DNA of 64,000 nt from Piezodorus guildinii. Taxonomy: Eukaryota; Arthropoda; Insecta; Hemiptera; Pentatomidae. This document shows, piece after piece, positions 22,380 through 33,964 of the stretch. The stretch's first letter is position 1. Each line of letters opens with the position of its first letter. The position numbers were made by a program, and so were the translations under genes. The stretch lies in the NCBI GenBank assembly GCA_023052935.1, contig CM041295.1, positions 167,640,366 through 167,704,365 on the forward strand, given 5' to 3'. Under the pieces are notes generated by a model, which saw nothing but the letters and a program-made list of their open reading frames with translations, searched no databases and was not told where the DNA came from.

Positions 22380-22600
22380 TCGGTTGGCGCGACAGGCCTT
22401 GGAGGCCCTTGGCCGCGTGGTATAGCTTATATTCCACCCCGCGATACTCGATGACATTTTTTAGGGTAGGGTCATTCTTCCCAACGCCTATTTTTGTGGG
22501 TGGCTATCAATTAGCTGACGGGTCCCACATAACCGGGGGAGGTTGTGAGTGAATCCCCATTTATTGGTATGCTTGAAAAAAGTCCTCCTGGGAAGTGGAC
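22380..22600 (+). mobile_element. SINE-C copy, plus orientation
   Basis: Matches 24345-24535 in reverse complement: TCGATGACATTTTTTAGGGT, GCCTATTTTTGTGGGTGGC and GGTCCCACATAACC. The 5' part TTGGCCGCGTGGTATAGCTT resembles a tRNA-Leu/Ser A-box region. No B box is evident, so the SINE call rests on the head in the other copy. Confidence 0.55.
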
Positions 22601-23012
22601 ACGCCAGGTATTTTGTCGTTTTACATTTTTTCGAATTGAGATAACAATGCGACACTTTTATAGGTAGAGTGTGCGGTAAAAGACGTGAAGAAAATCGACG
22701 AAACCACGTAGTAAAGACATTCAGATAAATGTAGGAAACTGAAGAGATATCTTTATTTAATATTAATTTTTTAAAACATGATTTGATATTTAAATATTTT
22801 TACGATGCTTCACACTGATGATGATCCATAAATAAATAATATATTTTCTTTCATTAATAGTTTTTTTTTTAGTCGTTTAACGTCACTTTATTATACTGTG
22901 GCTAATTCGAAGATGTTAATGTGGGAGTGGCAAACTTTGCCTATCATATCCAGGTTTAACTGGGATAGGGATCTACCGAGAGAGTGCCTCACATCGCAAA
23001 CCACCATTTCAC

Positions 23013-23476
23013 ACTAATGTCTAAAACCTGTTAAACATTTTCGCTCTAATTAGCGTTATCTAGTACCTTTTTTGGTAACTAGGTGCTCTAAGGTTGCCCC
23101 CTTTTTGAATTAAGCCCACACTACAGAGTGAGGGAAGAGGTAAATATTCGGGAGAGCGAGATATTGTGAGAGTTCACGAAAGGAGGATGGTATCTTTTTA
23201 AAAATTAATAACAATATCAAAGATTACTTTTTAAAAAATCCTATAATATTAAGTATTATTTTAAAAAAAAATACTGAATAATAATGTTATATTAAAAACT
23301 CCTGCTACATTCAAGAACTCTCACAATACCTCGCTCTCACGAAGTTTCACTTACCTCTTCTGTGTAGCGTGGCCTTAATTTAAAAAGAGGTAAGCTTGGA
23401 GCACCTAGTTACCAAAAAAGACGCTAGATACTGCTTGTGAGAGCTAAAATTTTTCACAGGTTTTAGACGATAGTCT
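23013..23476. mobile_element. Long-TIR MITE (Mutator-like) with ~8-bp target duplication
   Basis: The left arm from GTCTAAAACCTG (23019) to about 23195 is repeated as reverse complement at about 23303-23468, giving arms near 170 bp of an element of about 460 bp. ATTTCACA at 23006-23013 recurs at 23477-23484, and the flanks rejoin to a continuous SINE-B body, confirming an insertion. Long arms and an 8-9 bp duplication fit Mutator-like elements, but no transposase is present. Confidence 0.75.
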
Positions 23477-23551
23477 ATTTCACATCCCTTTCGAATGACT
23501 GTATAACCAAGGATTTCTTATTCATTTCAAAAAAGCTAAGGACTGTCTACT

Positions 23552-23605
23552 GGGTTTGAACCTGCGACTTAGACATAGAAGGCTGTTATGCTAGCCACAA
23601 CACCA
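23552..23605 (-). promoter_or_regulatory. Internal polymerase III promoter of SINE-B
   Basis: On the minus strand, TGGTGTTGTGG (complement of 23595-23605) differs at one position from the A-box consensus, and GGTTCAAACCC (complement of 23552-23562) is a good B box. Spacing is 32 bp. Confidence 0.65.
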
Positions 23606-23714
23606 CAGGTGACTACTTCTTTTCTTAAACGCGCAAGTATAGTTACTGGACCACTAATATTCAGGATATTTATATTCATTTAATTCGGCCGTAGGAAACC
23701 TTCAGGGGTTCATC

Positions 23715-23875
23715 GAATCTCTACAATCTGGTTACCCAATCTTTGGATAGGAATCCTTGCAGCTGAGCGTTATCTCGGTCTAATCATCTCCTTGCACGGC
23801 CGTTGGCCAAAAATCAGTATGAATCCCTATACATACTGAACCCAGCATCCTTAATGGGTTGTAAAGGTACATGTA
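23715..23875 (+). mobile_element. SINE-A 3' fragment
   Basis: Matches the 3' half of SINE-A: GCTGAGCGTTATCTCGGTCT, GCACGGCCGTTGGCC and CTTAATGGGTTGTAAAGGTA. Confidence 0.7.
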
Positions 23876-23889
23876 TTACGAATAATTTT

Positions 23890-24340
23890 TTTTTTAATGA
23901 CTTATGAATTCGTTAAATAGTGGAATATGTCGAGTGCATTTTAGATTATGGACGCAGATTCAGTATTTAACAATCCAATCATAACAAAATTCGATGGTTC
24001 GAGTAAATCATTGATGACTTGGTTAGTAATCTCTCTTGCGAGTTTACGTTCAAGGGCCTGGTATTTTAAATTGATTGGTTCCGACCAGAAAGTGAGAAAA
24101 GTATTGCATGCGCTCAATGAATTTTTCATATAGGCTAAAGACAATAATTTATAACACTTTTGAATTGAATAGTTTCCTATTTTCACTTTCGTACCTCTAC
24201 CATGTCCACTTCTTACAATATAGAGAAATTATCAAAATCGGGTCAAGTTATTAACATTTATGTTTTCAAGGGTCTATGTGTTTCATGGTCACCTCAGGTC
24301 AAAAAAACGGATTTTAAGTAATAAATATAGTTGTTGTTCC
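23890..24340. other. Unassigned sequence
   Basis: Overlapping frames on both strands (23941-24186) are equally long and neither resembles a known family, so no gene is called. Confidence 0.4.
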
Positions 24341-24344
24341 CCCT

Positions 24345-24535
24345 CTTTTTTTAGGCATACAATATGGGAATTCACTCACAGCCCCTCCCCCTGGTATGTG
24401 AGACCCGGCAGCCAACTAGTCGCTGCTCACAAAAATATGCGTAGGAAGTGATGACCTTACTCTATAAAATATCATCGAGATTAGCGAGTGTTTTTCTCAG
24501 CACATTTACACCGCTCGACCAATGGCCTAAACGGT
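24345..24535 (-). mobile_element. SINE-C copy, minus orientation
   Basis: The reverse complement begins with CCATTGGTCGAGCGG, in which TGGTCGAGCGG is a perfect A-box match typical of tRNA-Leu/Ser, and continues through the same body as 22380-22600. No B box is clear. Confidence 0.55.
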
Positions 24536-24539
24536 ATGT

Positions 24540-26030
24540 CACGCTATCGGAAAAAAAAGAAGGCATTTAAGCCCTTTTAGACTATTTAAATCATGAAACC
24601 TTCATGATATTAAATCTCATGCCTACTACAAAATGAGTAGGAAGCAGCAAGTTGTGCTCATCAAACTCAGAAGAGGATGAGTGCACACCTCTATAAAAAG
24701 TTTGGCATTGGGGAGAGCTCTCTCTGACAATGCGGAAGTGGAGACCAGGCTGCAGAGCACTCCTACAGCCTGTAGGCTACAGGCGTGACCTTAGCTAGTG
24801 GTCATGAGGAAGCTGATCTTACTAAATCCAACCTGGAGGATATCAAGAAGACCATTTTGGGGAAGAAAGATGAAGAAGAAGAATCCAATTATATTCTACG
24901 CCAAGCTAGAGTAATTTAAATATTTAGTGCCGCATTTGAGAAAATCGTAAAATGCATGGCAGTTCTGGTTTGTCGATTTTTATAAACAAGTCTTGAATAT
25001 GGAATTACAGATCGTGTGACTCTTTGTTCACGAGCTATACTTACATCACATACACACATACTTATAGAACTTTTATAGCCCCACAAAATCCTAAAACGAG
25101 AATGAAGACGATAGAAATTCCAGTTTTTTTGTTTGTTTTAATTTTATTCAATCTAGCGAGATAATTATATATCTCTTAATTATATGACTCTAAATTTCCA
25201 ACGAAAATCAGGCCTGAATTTCAGAAAACTTAAAAAGAAGTCTATACCATTACATCACTTCCCTAGCTCTACTATCTTCACCTTGAAATACACATGAATG
25301 AATCAATGAACATACAATCACTTAAGAGCCATAAAATAAATAGAGTTTTATTGTTATGACTCAATAAAGCGATGTTTGCGGGGGGAGAAATTGGGGAGGG
25401 GTTAATTGGCGCTTTTGAGTAGCTCGAAGGTTTATTGCCATGTCGGTCCTCACCTGGCCATACGCAACCCGTTCCGATCCAGCCGGATAATAAAATGAAA
25501 TTTATTTGACACGGAGTTGGCTCCACTCAACACTAATCTTCCTATCGAGTCTTCCCTGAATTAATGTCTCAATTTTATTATCTGCAACGTTGTAATCTAT
25601 ATATTCTGCTGTGTGTTACTTGCAACATATTTTTCTTGGATTGAAAATGGTACTCATTATTGTTTGAGCTGTTTTACCCCGAATAATTTCGAGATCAAGA
25701 CACCGTGATTAACAATATATGAAAAAAAATCAAGTCACAACTTCCCTGAAATCTCGGTTGTTCATGATGGGGGATAGGCAATGTAATAATGTTCTTGAAT
25801 TAGGAAAATTTATTTGAATGAAAATGGAAAGCAAAGATAAAAACGCTGCGCTTTATTACACAATGGTTTATTATTTCCAAATAACTATATAAGGATATAA
25901 CTGTGTTTATGATATTAAAAAATATGGAATGCACTAAATAATTCAAAGGAAAATGTCATATCACCTCTGCTAATTTCAAAACGATGTCTACTATTTCAGA
26001 ACCAATTTCAATGATCCTTTTTGAATTTTG
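24540..26030. other. Unassigned sequence
   Basis: About 1.5 kb with no gene or repeat that I can support. 24650-24900 is somewhat GC-richer but gives no recognisable protein on either strand. The 82-codon frame at 25278-25526 on the minus strand is unsupported. Confidence 0.4.
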
Positions 26031-26039
26031 TAGGAAATT

Positions 26040-26425
26040 TAATTCTCTATAGAATTACACTTGTACGACGGTAGCTACATTTAACTATTATAACCTCCCC
26101 CATTCCCGATAACATATGTTCATGAGTTTATGAGCTTACAAAAACTTTATATTATCTTGTAAGGTTTATTTTATTGCATATTTTTCAACTTTTCTTAAAT
26201 CTTGGTCTTTCCAACGGTTTCTTGTACGTCTAAATTACTACTTATATTTCAGGAATAATTTTTGATGACTTGGTTAAAGAGAATTTATTTTTCCCGTTCT
26301 AAGAAAAGCTAAATTTCACTGTATTTTACTTACAAACCTTCAGGAAAGAATAGCCTAAATTATAGTAAAAACCGCATCAAATCAAAATCGTAGAAACCAA
26401 GAATTGTGGAATCATTATATATATA
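26040..26425 (+). repeat. Dispersed repeat H, copy 1
   Basis: Collinear with 58950-59340: ATAACCTCCC, CATGAGTTTATGAGCTTACA, TGATGACTTGGTTAAAGAGA and the tail ATCAAAATCGTAGAAACC leading into TA-rich simple sequence. Ending in simple sequence suggests the 3' end of a retroelement, but no coding part is attached. Confidence 0.5.
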
Positions 26426-26443
26426 TAATATATATATAATATA

Positions 26444-26474
<31 letters not shown>

Positions 26475-26480
26475 TATATA
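26414..26480. repeat. TA-rich simple sequence
   Basis: Imperfect TA/ATA tract between repeat H and a LINE tail. Confidence 0.9.
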
Positions 26481-26484
26481 CATC

Positions 26485-27305
26485 ATAATCATTCCCTTCA
26501 ATTCAAATTCCCCCTTCTACCGCTGTTTGGAGTGAGGGTCCTGCTTAGTCTGGTCCAGTTGTCTCTCTCCTGCACTAACTCTGCCCTCCTGTTCCAATAT
26601 ATTCCGCGTCTCCTGCATGTGTCCTTTACACTATCCTCCCAGGAGATGCGAGGCCTTCCTCTGGTTCTTTTTCCTTCCATGCGGGTCTCGTAAGTCTTTC
26701 TGGCACTTCTATCTGGATCCATCCTAAGAAGATGTCTAAACCATCTTAGTTTTTGCTCCTCCAGTATGGTCTCGGCCGGTTTGACATCAAGATTAGCCCG
26801 TATGGTTGCGTTCCTTATTCGATTTCTTCTTGTCTTCCTTTCTATTTTTCGTAGATACCTCATCTCCATCGCTTGTATCTGATTCCTGTGTTTTGTGGTG
26901 CGGGTCCACGATTCTGAGGAGTATGATAGAATAGGGAGGAATGTCGATTTATAGACAGCTAGCTTGGTCCGCTTTGTCACCTCTCTTCTCCCTAGGAAAC
27001 CCCGTCTGACCATACAGACCTTCTTGTCTGCTGCTCCAATTCTTTGGGCCACTTTCTCGTCTATGTAGCGACTCTCATTGAGATGAGCTCCCAGATATTT
27101 AAAACTGTCAACCTGCTCTAATCTCTCTCTTCCAACCCTTAGTACTCTCATTATCCTTCGGGGTTTCTTTCCAATACGCATGCATTTAGTCTTCCCCGGA
27201 TTGATCTTCATATTTATTGCGGGTAATTCCTTTTGGAGGACATTTATGTTGTGTTGGAGGTCTCGATCGTTGGCAGCTAGTAAGACGATGTCAGTTCAGT
27301 ATAAT
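26485..27305 (-). pseudogene. RTE-like LINE, C-terminal part of the reverse transcriptase protein
   Basis: A 237-codon minus-strand frame (26498-27211) reads MKINPGKTKCMRIG, VDSFKYLGAHLNE, LAVYKSTFLPILSYSSESWT, EMRYLRKIERKTRRNRIRN, RGRPRISWEDSVK and DNWTRLSRTLTPN. This is the thumb and C-terminal region of endonuclease-reverse transcriptase LINEs common in insects. Just upstream in the same frame lies TDIVLLAAND, the relic of the YADD catalytic box with a stop and a lost Asp. The copy is 5'-truncated at about 27305. It is the longest clean stretch of this family here. Confidence 0.8.
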
Positions 27306-27329
27306 GCACTCAGAACAGTAATCAAATCA

Positions 27330-28295
27330 CTCTACTAACCCTAGGTAGCTGCCCCGGACGGGGGAGTAAGTCAGGGTGCTCCGAAGAGGCAGACCCTCTA
27401 CTTGACTCGGGAGAAGCGTGCTGATATCCTTAATCCTGCTTCTCCTTAAACCCTTAAACATTACAGAGAATAGAACGAATAGACTGATTTTGTGGAATGG
27501 CGTAGTAAACGGCTTTTTCGAATTGCTACCTGAAACATTCGAGGCCTAACAGGAAAGGAGAATGAGCTTATAGAAGAATTTAAGAGGGTAAAGGTGGATC
27601 TGCTTGGAATGGCCAAGACCAAGAAGAAAGGAAAGGGAGAATTTAAAATCCAAGAATATACACCATCATATTCAGGGGTTAACAGGTATGAAAGAGAAGT
27701 CAGAGAAGAAGTCAGGGACCTGTGTGATGCGAGAGTCAAAAGGGGTTACGAAATCGGAAGTGACCATTATCTACTACTGGTAAACAGGCTCTGGAAGGAA
27801 CTGAAAACCAAAAGGAAACACAGGAATTCTAAGAAAAGAATCATCAAATCTTACCGCTTAAAATAGGAGGAAATGGCTGCATATTACCAAGAGGAAATAG
27901 AAAGAATGACACTAGATTGTAACAGACCCTGGGATAGCGAGACATAGAGAGAGCTGGGCAGCTTTTAGAAAAATCGTCCTAGATGTATCGAAAATGTTCT
28001 GCGGAGAGAAAATCATTGGATCCGGTCTTAAGAGAACTGATTGGTGGAATGAGGACGTGAAAAAGGCGATCCAAGAAGACAGCTTAGGAGAATTATCTCA
28101 GTCAAAAAACCCCAACAGCTTACTAGACTTACAAATCTCGGAGAAGAAAAGCCAAATTAATAGTAATTCCGGAGAAAAGAATATTCTGGGAGGATTTTGG
28201 TCGGAAGCTGATAGATAATGCAAGGGAAAACCAGAAAATCTTTTGCCGAGTGCTCAAAGGAATGAGGAAGGATCGGCCAACCACCCTGAAAGAAG
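27330..28295 (+). pseudogene. RTE-like LINE, 5' region and endonuclease N-terminus, internally deleted
   Basis: Plus strand. A GC-rich leader (27345-27440) precedes a frame reading RIAT*NIRGLTGKENELIEE and then EFKRVKVDLLGMAKTKKKGK: the first block of the APE-type endonuclease, with Trp of TWNI replaced by a TGA stop. After GVN the frame jumps to GYEIGSDHYLLL (the SDH block), so the middle of the domain is deleted. Later text (LKRTDWWNEDVKKAIQE) is the linker toward the RT. It faces the minus-strand LINE fragment at 26485-27305 and may be the same family. Confidence 0.65.
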
Positions 28296-28302
28296 AATAA
28301 AT

Positions 28303-28362
28303 TATATATATATATATATATATTAATAATACAGAGAGAGAGGGAGAGAGAGATAGAGACAG
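28303..28362. repeat. (TA)n then (GA)n-rich microsatellite
   Basis: TA run to about 28324 followed by an AG-rich run. The minus-strand frame 28129-28473 across it is partly a repeat translation and partly the antisense of the LINE. Confidence 0.9.
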
Positions 28363-28364
28363 AT

Positions 28365-30340
28365 TGCTAACATAAATGCTTGCACCGAGTTTTAAGTAAA
28401 ATAAAGGTATATATTTGGTGAATAAAAGAAATATTTCAAATTCAAAACAGAAAGTTTCAGAATTGTTTATCATTGATTTATTACAGCATGGATATTAATT
28501 TCCATGATGATGAAACAATACGTGATTCCATTATTTGCATAAGCTTTTATTACTGATAGTATAGAAAAACTTTTCTGGGATTCTAAGATTGTTTCCATAT
28601 CCCTAGTAATAAAATATAACCAAAATTGCTTCTATGTTATATTATGATAAATTAATATACACAAGTAAGCATGGCGTTGAGTGGATAAACTGGCCATTGC
28701 CAGAACTTTTACAAAAGGTTTCGAGGCCACTGCCGTTTCAAGGTTCGAGAATAATGGTTTGTATTAGAAGGGATGGGCTGGATAGATAATATCCTAAGGT
28801 ATCTGATGAGATGTGGAGGATTTTAATGAAATATTAATGTTAATATCAAGTAGAACATAGCATTAGCTATTGTTCAAGGGACTTTAAATTTAAATCTTGC
28901 AGGTCCAGACTGATTTAATACTCGTCCTGTAGATTAGTCAATTTTGTCTATAGAAAGCAGAAATTTTCAGTTTAGCAGTCTATATCTTCCAATCACCAGT
29001 TGTCTTTTTAGTCTAGAATAAGTGTTCTATGCAAAGAACATCTTTTCATTAGATAGATTAAACTAGTAATAATTGCTTAATTTTACTCTAATGAATATTT
29101 AAAAATATTAGCAAGAGAAGTCTCATAAGTATTCTTCTTCAGCTTTCAGATTTTAAAGAAAAATTATTTTTTTTAAGTTAGCGAATTCTTCCTTGTTAAG
29201 TATAAGAGGAACCAGAAAATAATTTTTATGATCTTTGCTACTTCTTTTCCAGAAATTATTTTCATGTAAATAGCAATCTTGCTTCTATCACTGAGAAAAT
29301 ATGGTGATTCATACTGAATTCATTATGAGCAATATCAATTATTTTCATCCGTCAATATCCTACAGCATAAAACAATCATTAATAAAACTTTTTATTTATC
29401 TCTATAAACAATATTTTTTTATTTCTTGAATAGTTCTAGGAGGACTTTACCTTGGCATAATAATATAGTAATGACCTAAAAGTTGATTAAGATGCACGAG
29501 GAAAAGAAAAAAAATCTATATTCTAAATTATTTATATAAATTTAGGAAAATGTACTGCAAATAATGAAACAGAAACCGGATATATATTTCGTTCTGTAAA
29601 ATGTCTATGAGAAATAATAAGCATAGAATTGTTTGTCCTGATGTTTTTGCCATATATACTTAATTCCAATGCCAATATTTCATAGCATGGCTTCTGGGAA
29701 AACATTTAAAGGTTACTAATCAGTATGTTCGCCTGAGTAACTTGTTATTAGTCACCGTCTGAATTTTATTACAATAAACTGTTTAGGGTCCCTGTATTTT
29801 ATTATTAACAAACATTAAACTACACCAAATCACTATTAAGAAATTATTTGGACTATTACAATCATTATTTTTAAAAGGTTCAAAATTAGCTAACATTCAT
29901 AATATTAGTTCTGTTTCATCATATTTTTAGTTTCCTTTTTGATTAGTTCAAGAGATCATCATAGTTTTATCACATACAAAAAGAACAAAAAAAAAAAAAA
30001 AACATAATGTGATCAGTGACGCAAAAGGTCTTTTTTTTTTTCATTTATAATATCAGTATGATATAATATTGAGGATTCAGGAATTTGTAGGAATTCGGAG
30101 AATCTGGAAACAGTCATCAAGATCAGGAGACTGAGGTTCTAAGGGAACATGGTCAGAATGAACATTGAGAGACAAAACAAGAAATTTTTACAAAACAAGA
30201 AAATTTTACCCTGCAGCTATATTAGTATAGGGAATATGTATGACAAAAAAAAAAAAAAAAAGACTTTTGGGATAGACACCTTTTTCGGAAATACTAAAAG
30301 AGGTTCTTAAGATTCTTCTTGGGAAGATGGAGAGAATGGA
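28365..30340. other. Unassigned AT-rich sequence
   Basis: Nearly 2 kb without a recognisable gene or dispersed repeat. Several homopolymer A runs (about 29990, 30247). Confidence 0.5.
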
Positions 30341-30344
30341 CTCA

Positions 30345-31672
30345 GTCCGTGAGCTAACAACGAAAAATGCAACCCATTTTACCAAAATTATTTGGATGTT
30401 TTATGCAAAGCATCTATCATAGTTGAGCAAAAAATACACGTCTGCCAACTCAAAACGGGTGGATTACAAAATGGCGGCCATTCAAAAAGTAAATATCACG
30501 CTTTTCTAACATAATTATGGTTCCTATCATGGAAACGGGTCATCCAATGAAGATAATCGTTATAGAGTAAATAGTCAAGTATTTAATAAGCTTCTATTTG
30601 TGTGGTAAAAGACATTAATTCTGACCCATGTAACCATTGCACTGAAACTATGTGGGTGAGTATTACATCTTCGGATTTCTATCACTACTCCAATCAAAGC
30701 TAATTTTATGCCTCGTAAAGCAGTTTATTACCATTATATTTTTTAGAACAGCCTTTTTCATGATATTAACCAAATTAATGACAAAAATAAGAAGTTTCTA
30801 GGTTTCTGTTTTTTTTTGTAAGAATCCTATCTCTACAACTATTAGTCGTACAGATGTGTTTCACAACTCAAATTAAAGTTGATTTAATTTTCTATATCTA
30901 TTGTTATAACAACTATCCTCATAGGATGAGCGGTTTCCATGATAGTAACCATAATTATGTTAGAAAAGAGTGAAATCACGTTTTCCGCATTTTTTTTTTT
31001 TTATACCTATATTAGCATATTAGACATACAAATGTCTTTTGCCACTTATATAAAAGGTTATTAAATACTTGATGATTTACTTCATAACGATTATCCATTT
31101 AGGATGACCCGTTTCCATGATAGTAACCATAACTATGTTAGAAAAGAGTGAAATCACGTTTTCCGCACTTTTTTTTTTTTATACCTATATTAGCATATTA
31201 GACATAAAAATGTCTTTTGCCACTTATATAAAAGCTTATTAAATACTTGATGATTTACTTCATAACGATTATCCATTTAGGATGACCCGTTTCCATGATA
31301 GTAACCATAACTATGTTAGAAAAGAGTGAAATCACGTTTTCCGCACTTTTTTTTTTTTTTTTTATACCTATATTAGCATATTAGACATAAAAATGTCTTT
31401 TGCCACTTATATAAAAGCTTATTAAATACTTGATGATTTACTTCATAACGATTATCCATTTAGGATGACCCGTTTCCATGATAGTAACCATAATTATGTT
31501 AGAAAAGAGTGATATTTTGTGATAATCCCTTTTTGGATGGCTGCCGTTTTACAATCCACCCGTTTTCATTTGGCAGACGCGTATTTTTTGCTTTACTATG
31601 ATAGATGCTTTGCAAAACACATACTAAAAATTTGGTTAAGCGGGTTGTATTTTTCGTTGCTGGCTCAGGGAC
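30345..31672. mobile_element. Long-TIR element with an internal satellite-like array
   Basis: The left arm 30345-30622 (GTCCGTGAGCTAACAACG..., then ACACGTCTGCCAACTC, AACGGGTGGATTACAAAATG) is matched in reverse complement by 31410-31672 (outer end CAACGAAAAAT, GCGTCTGCCAAATG). Arms are about 260-280 bp. The space between holds a unique ~300 bp and a tandem array of ~178-bp units whose unit is itself arm sequence. No transposase frame is present. The superfamily is uncertain. Confidence 0.75.
30924..31511. repeat. Tandem array, three ~178-bp units plus a partial fourth
   Basis: Units start with GGATGA at 30924, 31102, 31280 and 31463, spacing 178, 178 and 183 bp; the difference is mostly the length of a T-run. 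Shared landmarks are TTTCCATGATAGTAACCATA, GAGTGAAATCACGTTTTCCG and ACCTATATTAGCATATTAGA. Units two and three are almost identical; the first is slightly more diverged. The fourth stops after about 48 bp, where the single-copy arm sequence resumes. Confidence 0.9.
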
Positions 31673-31764
31673 TATAAGGAAGAGGTGAGAGGAACAGGCC
31701 TGAAGGATCAGCTTCGGAGTCGTTCAAGTTTCTTTGAGAACTCTTCAACATACAGGGTTTAGGA

Positions 31765-31776
31765 GGGGGGGGGGGG
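31765..31776. repeat. Poly(G) tract, about 12 G
   Basis: A long G-run, rare in this AT-rich window. Confidence 0.9.
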
Positions 31777-31789
31777 CTGAGAGGTTTGA

Positions 31790-32110
31790 ATATATATGCA
31801 AGAGTTGAGGTCAAAGTCCAATTCGGTATATCTTTGCTACTACTGATTGCATCTTTTTTTATTTAGCTTTCAAGTGATTTTAAAAATATAGAGGAAAATA
31901 AAAGAAACACATTAGTCTAAATTTGAACATAATAATATTCGTAATGGTCGCGAAACGTGGGAGCTTACGTCAAAGGAAGAAATAAGTATACGAATATAGA
32001 GCATTGTTTTGAAAATATTTGTTCAAAAGAAAAAAATGATTTGGTTGGAAATAGATTTTCGAAGATGTATCAGAGTTAAGTCAGGCACCACTGAATCGTT
32101 TTCATTTATA
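31790..32110. repeat. Dispersed repeat G, copy 2
   Basis: Collinear with 16690-17130 and not interrupted, so it shows the ancestral site of the Jockey stub there. Confidence 0.6.
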
Positions 32111-32114
32111 ATAA

Positions 32115-33925
32115 TATCCTACAGTAACTAAGAAACAAGACTAGTCAACTGATCTGTGTGTGCGGTGATACTTGTTCAAAAAAAAATAGTTGCATTAGCC
32201 TGAAACATGGGGAGTAGGCAGGGGAGGGGGGAGCGCGGCCCCCTTCAAGTTCGGTGTAACAAATAAAAATATATTTATTAAAAACTAAAATAAGGTATCA
32301 TAATAAAAATGTTTTTAATGTTCAAATTAACACTCATAAAACAATGCTTGAAAAAAACTTATATTTTGGACCAACATGCAAACCTCCACCAAACTACTTA
32401 CCCCCTAACGAAAATCCTACCAAACCCTTGACCTGAAATTACATGTTTATGGTGGAATGTTTCTGTAACTTCTTAACTTGACATTTTCGAATTCGTGTTT
32501 TCACCGGAAAATAGAGGGTAACGGATTAGAAGGAAGGCGAAAGTAAAATCAACAGTGATATTCACGTTGTTCATGTTGGCCGATTCGTGTAAAAAGCAAA
32601 AGAAAAATTCTGAAGATAAGGAGAACCCAAATTTCAGACTGTAACCAGGAATTGATATACTGTTACAAAAGGAAAAGCACCAGCTAGCATCTTCCGAAAT
32701 TAAATGAAATTTCTGAAACGACCAGCAGCTTTAGAAAATCTAAATAACAACCCAAAATGTAATATAATATGTAAGAACTAGACTGCCAGGCGATCTGAAA
32801 GGCCCTAAACTCATATACTTACGTCATAATAACTTGTTTGAAATTGCCTCGATATCCTAAAGCCATTAGCTAAGGACACGAAGAAGATAGCTCATCAAGG
32901 AGCGAGGAAGGCCTTACAAATAGTCTTCATTGGCCCTCAGCCATATTCCAGTTGATCTACTAGTTTAATATGAAATGAAATTGATAGCTGAGAAGCAAAT
33001 ACCAAGGAAATGTACTGCCTTTCAAAGACTTTAATCTGATCATCCAAACTCCTCCACAACTTTTTAAAGAAAACATTTACTTGAGCCTGTCAAAAAAGAA
33101 TTCGAGAAGAGTGGTAGGACTATTTTCCGCTGTAATAGCACCTCAAGAAAAAAAGAAAGGAAGATTCCACCTGTCGTTTCTTCGTGCCTTCATTATAAAC
33201 CAGTAGGAGAACAGATTTTTCTGGAATGTAAATCCTAGGCCTTTTGCACTCAGAAATATTTACAACAGATAATAATCAAACTGGAAGAAATAAATAAATC
33301 TAACCTTAAGGAATTAATGTTTATAATAAGAAATACACGGTTCCAAAGTGACTTCCAAGCGAACAAAAAGTTGACGCGAGTCGTTGAGAGAAACGATTTT
33401 CCATCTCTCGCTTTAATAACAATAATATTCAAAATATCACATAACGCTTAGTTATATGATCGTTTAAACTCTGTGGATAGACCAAAACATATTTTTTTTT
33501 ACATACACTGCCAGTTAAAAGTTTGAGACATAGATTTATATCAATAAATCATCAATGACCCTTATGAATATCTAAATAAAATATAGCTATCTTATTAAAT
33601 AACAAATAACAATAAATCATTTGATTAAATCTTATTATTTCTGAGACTTCTAACGTGATAAAAACAAGTGAGAATAAACAATGTGATTTATTTCTGGAGA
33701 TTTATTTACAGTCTATATTAATCTCCTAAGCGGAATTGAGAAGATAAATTTTATTCTTAGTTTGATTGATTTCTCGACAGCCAAAGTTCACTGCACAGGT
33801 AATTGTTTTGTTCTTTCATTGAAGAATGATATAAAAGAATGAATTTTCCGTTGAAATGCGTAGTAATACTCACATAATACACAGAGACGAAATTCCAGCG
33901 CCCAAGTGCCGCACAATAAAAAAAT
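32115..33925. other. Unassigned sequence
   Basis: No gene or repeat that I can support. 32520-33230 is less AT-rich than its surroundings but all frames are short. Confidence 0.4.
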
Positions 33926-33964
33926 TTAAAGAGATTAATTTATGTGAACCATAGGTAGTCTCAA

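Larger units (their letters stand above)
22862..23625 (-). mobile_element. SINE-B, tRNA-derived with poly(A), interrupted by a MITE
   Basis: On the minus strand the element starts around 23620 with a tRNA-like head (TGGTGTTGTGGCTAGCATAA, then GGTTCAAACCC), continues through a body and ends with GTGACGTTAAACGACT followed by an A-run (plus-strand T-run at about 22861-22871). Removing the insertion at ~23013-23476 leaves about 290 bp, a normal SINE length. The body matches the fragment at 9770-9927. Confidence 0.75.

Noticed and set aside
30924..31511. CRISPR-like array
   Set aside because: Units of 178 bp are contiguous with no unique spacers, and the sequence is eukaryotic transposon-derived.
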